A DNA stretch of 64,000 nucleotides from Acidovorax benzenivorans (GTDB taxonomy: Bacteria > Pseudomonadota > Gammaproteobacteria > Burkholderiales > Burkholderiaceae_C): NCBI RefSeq assembly GCF_028680575.1, contig NZ_JAPCKI010000017.1, positions 56,075 to 120,074 of the forward strand. Reading direction: 5' to 3'. Position 1 is the stretch's first letter; the number at the start of each line of letters is the position of its first letter. This document shows positions 1-8,624 of the stretch, piece by piece. A program made the translations under genes and the position numbers. The notes below the pieces were generated by a model. It saw only the letters and a program-made list of their open reading frames with translations. It was not told the origin of the DNA and ran no database searches.

Positions 1-550
1 GGTTCCCGCAAACGCCGACTTTGCCAGCCAGGGTGGTCACTGTTCCCGATGCACTGATCTTGCGCACCAAGTGGTTCCAGGTATCGGCCACATAGGTGTT
101 GCCTGCCGCATCCACTGCGACGGCATTTGGTTTGTCGAACCTCGCAGAAGATCCGTCGCCGTCGGCGTAATTCGGGGGTTGACGGCCGGGGGCCATGTCG
201 ACCCCACTGCCGGCCAGGGTGCTGAGTTGTTCGTGGTTGGCACTGAGTTTTCGGATTCGGTTGTTGCCGCTATCTGTAATGACCACTTCGCCTGCACTGG
301 TCAGTGCCATTCCACCCAAATTGGTGCTCAAGCGCGCCGATGTACTGGTAGGTCCATCCTGATTGCCAGGCCCGTCGGTATTGCCAGCAAGGAGTGAGAG
401 CGTGGTAGTTGGCGCCGGTGCGGGTGGAGGGGGCGCAGGTGTCTCAGCCGAGCCGCCAGAGCCACCTCCGCACGCGGTGACCATCGGTGCAACGAGTGCG
501 GCCAGAAGGCTGATGCGTCGCAGTCGTTCATTGAATGCAGTGTTTGACAT
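1..550 (-). CDS. NHL-repeat lipoprotein, 5' part only
   Basis: Reading from the ATG at 550 gives an open frame of 183 codons that runs off the window start, so the C-terminus is missing. The start has a good Shine-Dalgarno (GAGGGAG). The N-terminus is a lipoprotein signal with lipobox VTACGG, followed by a Gly/Pro/Ala-rich linker. After that come NHL/beta-propeller-like units such as GEVVITDSGNNRIRKLS and GNTYVADTWNHLVRKIS, spaced about 55 residues apart. It should be an outer-membrane or periplasmic lipoprotein with an NHL propeller. Substrate and role cannot be told. No other gene shares its transcript within the window. Confidence 0.8.
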   Translation of the reverse strand, partial: MSNTAFNERLRRISLLAALVAPMVTACGGGSGGSAETPAPPPPAPAPTTTLSLLAGNTDGPGNQDGPTSTSARLSTNLGGMALTSAGEVVITDSGNNRIRKLSANHEQLSTLAGSGVDMAPGRQPPNYADGDGSSARFDKPNAVAVDAAGNTYVADTWNHLVRKISASGTVTTLAGKVGVCGN

Positions 551-760
551 GAATCTCCCTCGGAACGGTGTTGGTTGTTGCGCATGGGTTGCGACGCAAA
601 GAGTTTATGTAGGCGGCATGTACTTTTACTGAGTGGTAACTCACTGTTACCGTGCACAAAGACATACGCACCAACATGCTCTGCCTGCATCCCCACAGCC
701 CGCGTGTCGGCGCATTTCGGTACGGTCTGGCAAGGCGGCGGGGTACCTGCCGCAGTGGGT

Positions 761-1417
761 TCACGAAGCGTCGCCGGGCACCATGCCCTGCACAAGCACT
801 CCCAGCACTTCGCGCGCCTGCCGAGTGGCTGCTTCGTCTGGCCACTGTGCAACGGCATTGGTGGAGGCATCCGAATTGACGTCTGCACCGGGGTGCAGGC
901 CCAGCAGGTGTCCGCCTTGCAGCAGCGCCAGGCCGTGGACCATGGCCCAGCATGCGTGGGCCAGTGCGCGGGGGTCGCCTGTGCGGAAGCTGCCGTGCTG
1001 CTGGCCCTCGGCCACCAGGGTCTGCAGGTCGTTGAACAGATCGGCCGCTACGGCGCGCAGGCGCGGTGGCGCGGTGGCCCGGGCTGCCGCGCCGAACATA
1101 TGGGCCAGTTGCCGGGGGTGCTGGCGCCCGAATTGCACATAGGCCAGACCGCTGGCCAGCAGCCGGTCTGGGCTGCCCTGGGCAGCCGCTACCGCCTCGC
1201 GGCTGGCCTGGCGCAGGGCCTCAAAGCCTTGTTCGGCCATGGCGTCCAGCAGGGCCTGCTTGTCGGCAAAGTGGCGGTAGGCCGCTGTGTGCGAGACCCC
1301 CACCGCCTTGGCCATCTCACGCATCGACAGGCCGTCGAGCCCGGCGCCTTCCAGCTGCTCCAGCGCGTAGGCCAGCAGGGTGCTTTTGAGGTCGCCGTGG
1401 TGGTAGGGGCTTGTCAT
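761..1417 (-). CDS. TetR/AcrR-family transcriptional regulator
   Basis: A 218-residue protein. Its N-terminal helix-turn-helix (LSMREMAKAVGVSHTAAYRH, followed by FADKQALLDAM) is typical of TetR regulators. The C-terminal part is a helical ligand-binding domain of the WHG/TetR_C_33 kind. It is divergent from the DoxX-like membrane gene, with about 120 bp between the starts. That stretch holds a sigma70-like promoter for the DoxX gene overlapped by an inverted repeat, so the simplest reading is that this protein represses its neighbour and perhaps itself. The inducer is unknown. Confidence 0.88.
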   Translation of the reverse strand: MTSPYHHGDLKSTLLAYALEQLEGAGLDGLSMREMAKAVGVSHTAAYRHFADKQALLDAMAEQGFEALRQASREAVAAAQGSPDRLLASGLAYVQFGRQHPRQLAHMFGAAARATAPPRLRAVAADLFNDLQTLVAEGQQHGSFRTGDPRALAHACWAMVHGLALLQGGHLLGLHPGADVNSDASTNAVAQWPDEAATRQAREVLGVLVQGMVPGDAS

Positions 1418-1478
1418 GAATAGGCGTTGGTGGACACAAAAAGTGCAGAAAAAGAAAACGACAAGAAAACACTGAATG

Positions 1479-1508
1479 TTGACGGTGGAAACTTTAACAC
1501 CCTAGAAT
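1479..1508 (+). promoter_or_regulatory. sigma70-like promoter of the DoxX-family gene
   Basis: TTGACG at 1479-1484 and TAGAAT at 1503-1508 are separated by 18 bp and lie about 30 bp upstream of the DoxX start. Both hexamers are close to consensus. Confidence 0.55.
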
Positions 1509-1515
1509 GTTTCCA
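1486..1515. promoter_or_regulatory. candidate TetR operator (inverted repeat over the promoter)
   Basis: TGGAAAC at 1486-1492 and GTTTCCA at 1509-1515 form a perfect 7-bp inverted repeat with a 16-bp spacer. It spans the promoter spacer and the -10 box. A second inverted repeat (ATGTT...AACAT, 1508-1525) lies just downstream. The position suits repression by the divergent TetR protein. This is inference from position and symmetry only. Confidence 0.45.
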
Positions 1516-1538
1516 TTGTTAACATCAAGGTGTCTGCC

Positions 1539-2066
1539 ATGAGCTTTCTGCTGTTGATCATGGGTGCCAGTGCGCTGGCGTGGGTGGTGTGTCGGCTGGC
1601 GGGGGGGCGCCCCGGCCTGCAGTGGGCCATGCGCTGGGGCATGGGCCTGGGTTTTGTGTTCACGGGGGTGGACCATTTTGTGAACGCGCAACTGCGCTAT
1701 GTGCCCATGATTCCCGACCTGCTGGCGGCGCAGGCGCTGTTCTGGGTGTATCTGACGGGTGTGGCCGAACTGGCCGGGGGGTTAGGACTGCTGGCGCCCC
1801 AGCGTCTCCTGGATCGCCTGGGGATGCCGCGCCTGCACAAGTTGGCTGGACTGGGGCTGGCGGTGCTGCTGGTGTGTGTGGTGGTGGCCAACGTCCATGT
1901 GGCGCAGCAGGGCCAGCAGGTACATGGCCTGCCGTTTGGCGCCTGGTACTACTGGGTGCGGCCTTTGCTGCAGCCGGTGTTCGTCGTGTGGGCGCTGTAT
2001 TGCTCTGGCGTCTGGGCGGGGTTTGCGCGGGAGGCTGTGGCCGCCAGTGGGGGAGGGGGACGTTAG
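1539..2066 (+). CDS. DoxX-like integral membrane protein
   Basis: About 175 residues. ATG 1539 is preferred over an in-frame GTG at 1530 because AAGG at 1527-1530 sits at the right spacing. Four hydrophobic helices are visible: near the N-terminus, around GLGFVFTGVDHFV, around the LTGVAELAGGLGLLAP segment, and at the C-terminus. The HF and AELAGGLGLL pattern fits the DoxX/DoxD-like family of small quinone- or redox-linked membrane proteins. It is probably controlled by the divergent TetR regulator. Its substrate is unknown. Confidence 0.75.
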   Translation: MSFLLLIMGASALAWVVCRLAGGRPGLQWAMRWGMGLGFVFTGVDHFVNAQLRYVPMIPDLLAAQALFWVYLTGVAELAGGLGLLAPQRLLDRLGMPRLHKLAGLGLAVLLVCVVVANVHVAQQGQQVHGLPFGAWYYWVRPLLQPVFVVWALYCSGVWAGFAREAVAASGGGGR

Positions 2067-2326
2067 GGCCGTTTCTCCACATCGGGCGAAGATGGATACG
2101 GGGCGGTGAACTTAGCCCTTGCGTGATTTTTACGCTATATATTTAATAGCTATCAATGAAATTTGGATGGGCGAAAAAGGCTGTTTTGGCTCCAATTTTT
2201 GTCACCATGCGCTTGTGCCCCCGGCCACCGGGCGACCCCACCTGCCTCCCCTAGGGTCGAACACATTGCCCAGCCTGTAACAGCTTCCTAGAATGGGTTG
2301 TAACCGAGCAACTGCTGGAGGGCGCC

Positions 2327-2560
2327 ATGGCACATGTCAGCTGGGACAACAACCTGCCTACCACCTGGACTGCGATGGTGGACGGCAAGGCCATCTGCTC
2401 CATCAAGCGCAAGGACATCGGGGGGTGGACAGCTGCCTGGGCAGACGATCGCCTGTGGCCGGTGCCCGCCCATTTGCCCAAGGCGATGCCCCAACCCACG
2501 CGGTTTTTCAGCGGCCTGGAAGAAGCCCAGGCTGCTGTGGAGCAAGCCCTGTCGGCGTGA
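2327..2560 (+). CDS. small conserved-looking hypothetical protein
   Basis: A 77-residue Trp-rich soluble protein beginning MAHVSWDNNLPTTWTAMV. A GGAGGG Shine-Dalgarno lies just before the ATG. I recognise no domain. The composition is natural-looking and it fills the space before the convergent dehydratase gene. The 260 bp upstream (2067-2326) hold no gene; they contain an AT-rich stretch (2125-2160) with self-complementary ATAGCTAT-type words. Confidence 0.55.
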   Translation: MAHVSWDNNLPTTWTAMVDGKAICSIKRKDIGGWTAAWADDRLWPVPAHLPKAMPQPTRFFSGLEEAQAAVEQALSA

Positions 2561-2596
2561 TAGTTTTTCCATTCGCATGGGCTGGGCAGCCGCCCC

Positions 2597-3571
2597 TTAC
2601 CTTCCCACCAAGGCGCAAAACTGCGCCAGGTCCACGTTGCCGCCACTGATGAGCACGCCCACGCGCTGACCCTTGAGGTCGCCCTGCATGGCCCGCGCTG
2701 CGGCAAAACCCAGGCAACCGGTGGGCTCCACCACCAGCTTCATGCGCTCGGCAAAAAAACGCATACCGTCCACCAGCTGTTCGTCTGTCACCGTGAGGAT
2801 GTCATCCACGTCGCGCTGGATGATGGGGAAGGTGATGTTGCCCAGGTGCTGCGTCTGCGCGCCGTCGGCAATGGTGGTGGGGGTGTCGATGTGCACGATG
2901 GTGCCACTGCGAAACGACTGCTGACCGTCGTTGCCCGCTGCGGGCTCCACGCCGTAGAGCTTGGTCTGGGGTGAGAGAGCGCGCGTGGCCAGGGCCGAAC
3001 CCGACAGCAGCCCGCCGCCGCCCAGGCACACAAAGAACGCATCGAGCGGGCCGACTTCCTCGAACAGCTCCTTGGCGGCCGTGCCCTGGCCCGCCAGCAC
3101 ATCGGCATGGTCATAGGGCGGGATCAGCGTGAGGCCATTCTGCTGCGCCAGGTCGCGGGTGATCTGCTCGCGGTCTTGTGTGTAGCGGTCGTAGAACACC
3201 ACGGTGGCGCCATAGCCCTGCGTGGCCGCCACCTTGGCGGCGGGTGCGTCCTGCGGCATGACGATGGTGGCAGGGATACCCAGCTCACGCGCCGCCAGCG
3301 CGATACCTTGCGCGTGGTTGCCCGAGGAGAACGCGACCACCCCGGCCTTGCGCTGCGCAGGGCTGAATTTGGCGAGCGCGTTGTAGGCCCCGCGGAACTT
3401 GAATGCGCCCATGCGCTGCAGGTTTTCGCACTTGAAGAACACCTGGGCACCGAATTCTTCGTTGATGGTGCGCGAGGTGAGCACCGGTGTGCGATGCGCC
3501 ACGCCCGCAATGCGACCAGCGGCGGCCACTACGTCGGCATAGGTGGGGAGGGCGGAGAGGGCTGGGTTCAT
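2597..3571 (-). CDS. PLP-dependent threonine/serine (or hydroxyaspartate) ammonia-lyase
   Basis: The 324 residues cover a complete fold-type II PLP enzyme without a C-terminal ACT domain, so it is of the catabolic rather than the feedback-regulated biosynthetic type. The PLP lysine is K58 in MGAFKFRGA, and the phosphate-binding glycine loop reads CLGGGGLLSG. Such enzymes remove ammonia from threonine, serine or 3-hydroxyaspartate to give a 2-oxo acid in the cytosol. The YheO-type regulator lies directly upstream on the same strand. Such regulators often control D-amino-acid or hydroxyaspartate catabolism, so hydroxyaspartate is a plausible substrate. Motifs alone do not settle this. Confidence 0.85.
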   Translation of the reverse strand: MNPALSALPTYADVVAAAGRIAGVAHRTPVLTSRTINEEFGAQVFFKCENLQRMGAFKFRGAYNALAKFSPAQRKAGVVAFSSGNHAQGIALAARELGIPATIVMPQDAPAAKVAATQGYGATVVFYDRYTQDREQITRDLAQQNGLTLIPPYDHADVLAGQGTAAKELFEEVGPLDAFFVCLGGGGLLSGSALATRALSPQTKLYGVEPAAGNDGQQSFRSGTIVHIDTPTTIADGAQTQHLGNITFPIIQRDVDDILTVTDEQLVDGMRFFAERMKLVVEPTGCLGFAAARAMQGDLKGQRVGVLISGGNVDLAQFCALVGR

Positions 3572-3640
3572 GGTGAAGTCCGGGCGGGAAGTGGAAAGGT
3601 CCGATGTGTCGGGTGCGGAGGGCCGTGTTGTGGGGCCGTG

Positions 3641-4318
3641 TCATTTCACGTCGCCATACACCGTGGCACGCGACACTCCCAGGTGCTGCGCCACCACCTC
3701 CATGGCGCGGCGCACCTCCAGGCTGCCCGATGCCTTGAGCTCGCGCAGCAACGCGCGCCGCTCGGCCGCCTTGAGGGCGCGTGGCGCGGAAGACAGGCGT
3801 GCCGCGAACTGGTCGATGCGCTGGCGGATGGCTTCGGCCCCGGCGGGGTCTAGCGATTCCTTGAGCCCCGTGTTGCCGTCCGTGGCGGTGAACTGACCCA
3901 CCACGCTCTGCAGGCTGCGAAACAGGGTGAGGTCCACGTTCAGGCACAGCGCGGCGATGTAGTGGCCCGATGCGTCCTTGATGCCCACCGAGGTGCTCTT
4001 GGCAGGGCGTCCGTCAGCGAACTGATTGGCGTAGTTGGCGACCACCTGCGGATAGTCCGGGTCCGCGATGCGTGTGAGCCCCATCTCGGTGGTGGGGTCG
4101 CCCACCATACGCCCTGACAGGTTGTTGTGGATGGTCAGGATGGAGTGCTTGGGGTCCAGCAGGTCGTGCACGACCACCTCGCAAAACGGCGCAAACGTGG
4201 CAGCCAGACCTTGGGCGACCTGCTCGATCTGGGTGAGCAGGGCCTTTTGCTCTGCGGTGCGCGTTGGAGTTTGTCGGCGAGTGCGGTGGCGGGCTGGCGC
4301 TGAGGCGTGTTCAGGCAT
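3641..4318 (-). CDS. YheO/DauR-type transcriptional regulator (PAS-like plus HTH)
   Basis: The 225 residues match the YheO/DauR layout. A PAS-like sensor occupies about residues 20-140, with the conserved VVVHDLLDPKHSILTIHN and VGIKDASGHYIAALCLNVD stretches. A C-terminal helix-turn-helix ends in LGVSRATVYGDVK. It lies 69 bp upstream of the ammonia-lyase, in the same direction. DauR regulates D-arginine catabolism in Pseudomonas, and homologues often sit beside amino-acid lyases. It probably controls the lyase in response to an amino-acid ligand. That link is inference from position. Confidence 0.8.
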   Translation of the reverse strand: MPEHASAPARHRTRRQTPTRTAEQKALLTQIEQVAQGLAATFAPFCEVVVHDLLDPKHSILTIHNNLSGRMVGDPTTEMGLTRIADPDYPQVVANYANQFADGRPAKSTSVGIKDASGHYIAALCLNVDLTLFRSLQSVVGQFTATDGNTGLKESLDPAGAEAIRQRIDQFAARLSSAPRALKAAERRALLRELKASGSLEVRRAMEVVAQHLGVSRATVYGDVK

Positions 4319-4459
4319 GTCGGCAATTTATCCGGAGTTGGATAAATTGTCAAAATATAGATTTTTTGTCTTTTTTGTCATTTCATCCAACGCCCGGGCA
4401 TGGGGGTTCCGGGGCGCTGCCTGAGATGAGTTTCGCTCGCCCTTTGTGGCAGAGCCCTA

Positions 4460-5290
4460 TCAGCCCGCGTGGGGCGGGCGCTGGAAAAACGCATCCAGCA
4501 CCGGCATCAGCCCCGGAAGCTCCTGTGCAAACCGCTCGCGGTTCACAAAGTAGGCCTCGCAGGCCACTGCAAAAAACTCGGACTGCGAGGTGGCGCCGTA
4601 TGCGTCCAGCCAGGGGCGTTCGGCGCCAAAGCGCTCTGCGAGGATGATGCGTTCGCGGAACTGCTCGTAGGCGGGTTCCCATGCTGCCCACCACGCTTCG
4701 TATGCGGCGCGGCCGGTGCGTGTGCCCATGAAGCCTGCGGGCAAGGGCGGGCAGCCGTTGGGCTGGCCGTTTTTCATGTCGAGTTTGTGCACAAACTCGT
4801 GCACCACTACGTTATGGCCGCGTGCGGTGTTCTCAGTGGCGTTGGCGACATGTTGCCAGCTGAGCATGATGGGGCCGCGCTCCATGGCTTCGCCCAGCAG
4901 CACCTGGGCGTGTTCGTGCACCACGCCTGCCTCGTCCGTCGTTTGGCGGCGTGCTACGGCTTCGCCAGGGTGCAGCACGATGCCCACAAAATCGTCGTAC
5001 CAGTCGAGCGCCTTGGCGGGGTCGCCCCAGTGCAGCAGGGGCAGGCAGGCCTGCGCGGCAATGTCGATGGCCATGGCGTCGGTCACCGTGAGGCCATGGG
5101 CGCCGTGGAATTCCTTGTGGTGCAAAAAGAGCGCGCTCAATACGCGCAGCTTGGCCTGGTCGTGCAGCGACAGCGCGGCCAGAAATGGGTAGCGCTGGAT
5201 GGTCTGAAGCCACAAGGTGGCCGAGATATCGGGCACGGGGGCCACGGTAGCGCGCACACGGCGCCAGAGGCGGTTGAGCAAAGGGGGCAT
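4460..5290 (-). CDS. mtfA: MtfA-like zinc-dependent peptidase
   Basis: Starting at ATG 5290 gives 276 residues, the usual length for the family. A longer frame from 5374 would overlap lpxH and add non-conserved residues. The zinc motif HEFVH is followed by KLDMKNG, and the helix SEFFAVACEAYF downstream supplies the third metal ligand typical of MtfA (a gluzincin). In E. coli MtfA inactivates the glucose repressor Mlc; the target in this lineage is not known. It follows lpxH on the same strand with about 35 bp between them and may be cotranscribed. Confidence 0.8.
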   Translation of the reverse strand: MPPLLNRLWRRVRATVAPVPDISATLWLQTIQRYPFLAALSLHDQAKLRVLSALFLHHKEFHGAHGLTVTDAMAIDIAAQACLPLLHWGDPAKALDWYDDFVGIVLHPGEAVARRQTTDEAGVVHEHAQVLLGEAMERGPIMLSWQHVANATENTARGHNVVVHEFVHKLDMKNGQPNGCPPLPAGFMGTRTGRAAYEAWWAAWEPAYEQFRERIILAERFGAERPWLDAYGATSQSEFFAVACEAYFVNRERFAQELPGLMPVLDAFFQRPPHAG

Positions 5291-5324
5291 GGCGATCGGG
5301 CTGCGGGAGGTGGGCCCGCGCAGT

Positions 5325-6116
5325 TCATGACCGCTGGTACTTGGGGGCCAGGGGCGGCCGTTCCAAGCCCGCACTGGACAAACGCAGTGTTTCCAGCCGA
5401 GGGGGCAATGCGGCGGCGTCCCAGTCGCTCAGCACCACGCGCTGCAACCCTGGCGCCAGCGCATGGTCGGCGGGGCGGTGCGTGTGGCCGTGGATCAGGG
5501 TGTGGGCGCCTGCCGCACGCAACCAGGCAATGGCGGCGGGGCTGTCCACGTCGGCGTATGTGGCGCCCGACTGCTTGCGCGCTTCGCTCTCCTGGCGGAT
5601 GCCACGTGCCTGCGCGCGGCGCGCTGCCAGCGGCTGTGCCAGAAACTGCTGCTGCCAGGCGGCACTGCGAGCTAGTATGCGAAAGCGCTGGTAGTCCACG
5701 TCGTCCAGGCACAGCAGATCGCCATGGCTCAGGACATAGCGCTGGCCGCCAAAGACCAGTACCGTGGGGTCTGCCAGCCCGGTGATGCCGCAGTCGGCCA
5801 GGAATACAGGGCCGGCCAGAAAATCGCGGTTGCCGTGCATGAAGTAAACCGGCATGCGCCGCGTGGCAGCCCGGATGAGGGCACAGCCCTGGGCCTCGAA
5901 GCTGCCAGGTTCGCCCATGGCATCGTCACCCACCCACACCTCGAACAGATCGCCCAGGATGAAGAGGGCGTCGGCCGTGGTGCTGTCCAGATACTGCTGG
6001 AATGCAGCCACCGTGGCCGGTTCGCTGGCCTGCAGGTGCAGGTCCGAAATGAATTCGACCGTGCGCCAGTGCGAGGGCGCTACAAGCTCCTCGAACGGGG
6101 GCACGGTCGTGGTCAC
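5325..6116 (-). CDS. lpxH: UDP-2,3-diacylglucosamine diphosphatase LpxH
   Basis: This 263-residue calcineurin-like metallophosphoesterase carries the metal-binding motifs in order: FISDLHL (D25, H27), FILGDLFEVWVGDD, MHGNRDF, LSHGDLLCLDD and HGHTHRP. LpxH hydrolyses UDP-2,3-diacylglucosamine to lipid X at the inner membrane, in lipid A synthesis. It lies between ppiB and the MtfA-like gene. The ppiB-lpxH order is common in beta- and gammaproteobacteria, and ppiB ends only 15 bp upstream, so they are probably one operon. Confidence 0.92.
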   Translation of the reverse strand: MTTTVPPFEELVAPSHWRTVEFISDLHLQASEPATVAAFQQYLDSTTADALFILGDLFEVWVGDDAMGEPGSFEAQGCALIRAATRRMPVYFMHGNRDFLAGPVFLADCGITGLADPTVLVFGGQRYVLSHGDLLCLDDVDYQRFRILARSAAWQQQFLAQPLAARRAQARGIRQESEARKQSGATYADVDSPAAIAWLRAAGAHTLIHGHTHRPADHALAPGLQRVVLSDWDAAALPPRLETLRLSSAGLERPPLAPKYQRS

Positions 6117-6131
6117 GGGGCGGATGTCAGG

Positions 6132-6638
6132 TCAGAGGGCAACAGCCTTCTCGATGATCACGTCTTCCTTGGGCACGTCGTCGTGGAAGCCCTTGCGGCC
6201 CGTCTTCACGGCCTTGATCTTGTCGACCACGTCGGCGCCGCCAACCACCTTGCCGAACACGGCATAGCCCCAGCCCTGGGCCGAAGGCGCGGTGTGGTTC
6301 AGGAAACCGTTGTCGGCCACGTTGATGAAGAACTGGGCGGTGGCCGAGTGAGGGTCGCTGGTGCGGGCCATGGCCACGGTGTAGTTGGCGTTCTTCAGGC
6401 CGTTGTTGGCTTCGTTTTCGATGGGCGCATCGGTGCCCTTTTGGGTCATGCCGGGCTCAAAGCCGCCGCCTTGCACCATGAAGCCGGGGATCACGCGGTG
6501 GAAGATGGTGTTGTTGTAGTGGCCCTTGTTCACGTAGGCCAGGAAGTTCTCGACCGACTTGGGCGCTTTGGCGCTGTCGAGTTCGAGGGTGATGACACCG
6601 TAGCCGGTGATGTGCAGTTCGACTTGGGGGTTGCTCAT
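6132..6638 (-). CDS. ppiB: cytoplasmic cyclophilin-type peptidyl-prolyl isomerase
   Basis: The 168-residue protein has no signal peptide. The cyclophilin active-site string is present: [15 protein letters not shown], then [13 protein letters not shown] and YAVFGKVV. It catalyses cis-trans isomerisation of prolyl bonds in the cytosol. It lies 30 bp downstream of the exported paralogue ppiA and 15 bp upstream of lpxH, all on the minus strand. Confidence 0.93.
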   Translation of the reverse strand: MSNPQVELHITGYGVITLELDSAKAPKSVENFLAYVNKGHYNNTIFHRVIPGFMVQGGGFEPGMTQKGTDAPIENEANNGLKNANYTVAMARTSDPHSATAQFFINVADNGFLNHTAPSAQGWGYAVFGKVVGGADVVDKIKAVKTGRKGFHDDVPKEDVIIEKAVAL

Positions 6639-6668
6639 GGCTGTCTTCTTTCAAAAAAATGGGCTGCT

Positions 6669-7250
6669 TCACTTCACCACGGTGGCGGAGTTGATGGTGA
6701 TGGGGGTGGTGGGCACGTTCTGGTGGCCGCCCTTGTTGCCGGTGGCCACAGCCTTGATCTTGTCCACCACGGCGGTGCCTTCGACCACTTTGCCGAACAC
6801 GGCGTAGCCGTGGCCATCAGGGTTGGGGGCATTGAGCATGGCGTTGTCCTTCACGTTGATGAAGAACTGCGAGGTGGCCGAGTCGGGGTTGCCGGTGCGG
6901 GCCATGGCGATGGTGTAGTTGTCGTTCTTGAGGCCGTTCTTGGCTTCGAGCGGGATGGGAGCCTTGGTGGGCTTTTGCTGCATGTCGGGGGTAAAGCCGC
7001 CGCCCTGGATCATGAAACCGTCGATCACGCGGTGGAACACGGTGCCGTCGTAGTGCTTGCTGTTCACGTAAGCCAGGAAGTTCTCGACCGTCTTGGGCGC
7101 CTTGGCGGCGTCAAGCTGCACGACGATGTCACCCATCGACGTGGCCAGCTTGACCTTGGGGGCATCCTGCGCCTGGGCGGTTGCTACTGAAAACATAGCT
7201 GTCAAGGCAATACTTGCCAGCGCTACAGCCGAATTTCTTCTGGAAATCAT
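6669..7250 (-). CDS. ppiA: exported cyclophilin-type peptidyl-prolyl isomerase
   Basis: The start is ATG 7250, giving 193 residues that begin MISRRNSAVALASIALTAM, a Sec signal peptide ending near AQAQD. A longer open frame runs upstream but only reads the transpeptidase gene out of frame. Cyclophilin motifs are FHRVIDGFMIQGGGF and SATSQFFINVKDN. It should act on periplasmic folding. Its ATG overlaps the stop of the L,D-transpeptidase gene (ATGA at 7250-7247), so the two are translationally coupled, and ppiB follows. Confidence 0.9.
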   Translation of the reverse strand: MISRRNSAVALASIALTAMFSVATAQAQDAPKVKLATSMGDIVVQLDAAKAPKTVENFLAYVNSKHYDGTVFHRVIDGFMIQGGGFTPDMQQKPTKAPIPLEAKNGLKNDNYTIAMARTGNPDSATSQFFINVKDNAMLNAPNPDGHGYAVFGKVVEGTAVVDKIKAVATGNKGGHQNVPTTPITINSATVVK

Positions 7251-8557
7251 CCAATTACTCCTTCGAAAAAGATCTGCCATTGTTGGCCCCGGCGCGTCCA
7301 GTATTGGCGCTTGACAGGGCCCGTGCGGGCGCCTTCGGCGACTTCGCCGAACGTTACCACCATGGTGTCGGCCGAGTCCGTCCACCGCAGGTAAGACTTG
7401 TCCTTGAGCTGGAGTTCCCGGCCTTTGAGGGCGCGGGCCTCGGCTTGCAGCACCTGGGTCCATTCCTCCAGCGGCTTCTTGCGGTAGCTCTGGAAGTCGG
7501 GCGCATAAAAACCCAGTAGGCGCTTCATGTCGCCCTCGGTCTTGGCGGTGCGCCAGGCGTTGAGCACAGATTCGAACGACTTGCGGTCGGCCGCCACGCT
7601 GTGGGGTTGCACCCATTGCAACTGGCGCGCAATGACCACGGGGGTGGAGCGGGGCTCCACGGTGCGCAGGATGCGTTCGAGGTCGGGGTTGGCCAGCACC
7701 AGGCAACCGTCGGTGGCCAGTGGCGCGCGCGCGAACTGGTCGGGCGGGGTGCCATGCAGCCAGATGCCGCTGCCCGTCTTGCCTCGGCTCTGGTCCAGGG
7801 GGTTGGGGTAGTTGATGGGCAGGGCACCCGCGCCGTAGAAGTCCTTGAGCTTGGCCGGGTCCAGGCGGCTGGTGATGAAGTACACGCCCAGTGGGGTGCG
7901 CTGATCGCCCTCCACCTCTTTTTCGATGCCGAGCTTGCCCACGGAGGCGTAATAGTCGGCCACCAGCCGCAGGCCCTGGGACGTGTTTTCAAACAGGTAC
8001 AGGCGCGAGCGTGAGGTGTCCACCGCAATCGCGTGGCGCGAGCGCGAGGACAGCTCCAGGAACTGCGCGGGGATGGCATTGGCAGGCGGGCGGCTGCGTT
8101 GCGCATCCACACGCTGGCGCGACTCGGTGCGCAATTCGGTCAGTGCCGCTGCTGCCTGGATGCTGCGGGCCGAGTCTGGCTCGGGGGCCACATCGCCCAT
8201 ATGCCGCAGCGGGCGGGTGCGCGACATGAGCAGGTCGCCCACGGCCAGTTGCGCCAGCTGGAAGTTGGGGTAATCGCGCGCCAGGCTTTCGGCTTGGGCC
8301 AGGGCCTCGCGGCCACGGCCTTCGGCCACCAGCTTGTAGACCGCCATGAGGCGCGCCTCTGCCTGGCCGTCGTGCAGCTCTGCGGGTGTGGATGCCACCG
8401 GGGGCGTGGTAGACGCAGCATGCGCGGCAGCCGCACGGCGTGCCTTGGCACCTTGCGGCATGGCCGGTGTGGCCAGTGACATGCCCGCCAGCAACAGCAT
8501 CGCCGATGCTGCCCTGCGGCCTGTTGTGGTCAGGGGCACAAACATGCGAACCATCAA
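7247..8557 (-). CDS. L,D-transpeptidase (YkuD) with a C-terminal NTF2-like domain
   Basis: The 436 residues comprise three parts. An N-terminal signal region leads into an Ala-rich stretch. A YkuD catalytic domain follows (about residues 145-300), with the signature HGTPPDQ...ATDGCLVL holding the catalytic histidine and cysteine. The last 100 residues resemble an NTF2/SnoaL-like fold (NAWRTAKTEGDMKRLLGFYA). YkuD enzymes make 3-3 cross-links in peptidoglycan or attach proteins to it. The same C-terminal module closes the neighbouring TPR protein, suggesting a shared envelope role. The start could also be the second methionine 12 bp downstream. Confidence 0.85.
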   Translation of the reverse strand: MMVRMFVPLTTTGRRAASAMLLLAGMSLATPAMPQGAKARRAAAAHAASTTPPVASTPAELHDGQAEARLMAVYKLVAEGRGREALAQAESLARDYPNFQLAQLAVGDLLMSRTRPLRHMGDVAPEPDSARSIQAAAALTELRTESRQRVDAQRSRPPANAIPAQFLELSSRSRHAIAVDTSRSRLYLFENTSQGLRLVADYYASVGKLGIEKEVEGDQRTPLGVYFITSRLDPAKLKDFYGAGALPINYPNPLDQSRGKTGSGIWLHGTPPDQFARAPLATDGCLVLANPDLERILRTVEPRSTPVVIARQLQWVQPHSVAADRKSFESVLNAWRTAKTEGDMKRLLGFYAPDFQSYRKKPLEEWTQVLQAEARALKGRELQLKDKSYLRWTDSADTMVVTFGEVAEGARTGPVKRQYWTRRGQQWQIFFEGVIG

Positions 8558-8575
8558 TCAGCTGGACGTCAGGGC

Positions 8576-8605
8576 AAAAAAAAAGCCCGCGCGGAAGGCG
8601 CAGGC
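8576..8605 (-). terminator. Rho-independent terminator upstream of the transpeptidase gene
   Basis: On the minus strand GCCTGCGC (8605-8598) pairs with GCGCGGGC (8592-8585) around a 5-nt loop and runs into nine T. It lies 20 bp past the stop of the TPR gene and so ends that transcript before the transpeptidase gene. Confidence 0.75.
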
Positions 8606-8624
8606 GCCGCATCGGGGGCCATGG

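Noticed and set aside
575..1423. Long plus-strand frame opposite the TetR gene
   Set aside because: It is the shadow of the minus-strand TetR gene in high-GC DNA; no start context or domain.
4469..5785. 438-codon plus-strand frame over the MtfA-like gene and lpxH
   Set aside because: Antisense to two genes with complete motifs.
5724..7190. 488-codon plus-strand frame over lpxH and the cyclophilins
   Set aside because: Repetitive His/Gly/Val composition mirrors the antisense cyclophilin genes; no domain.
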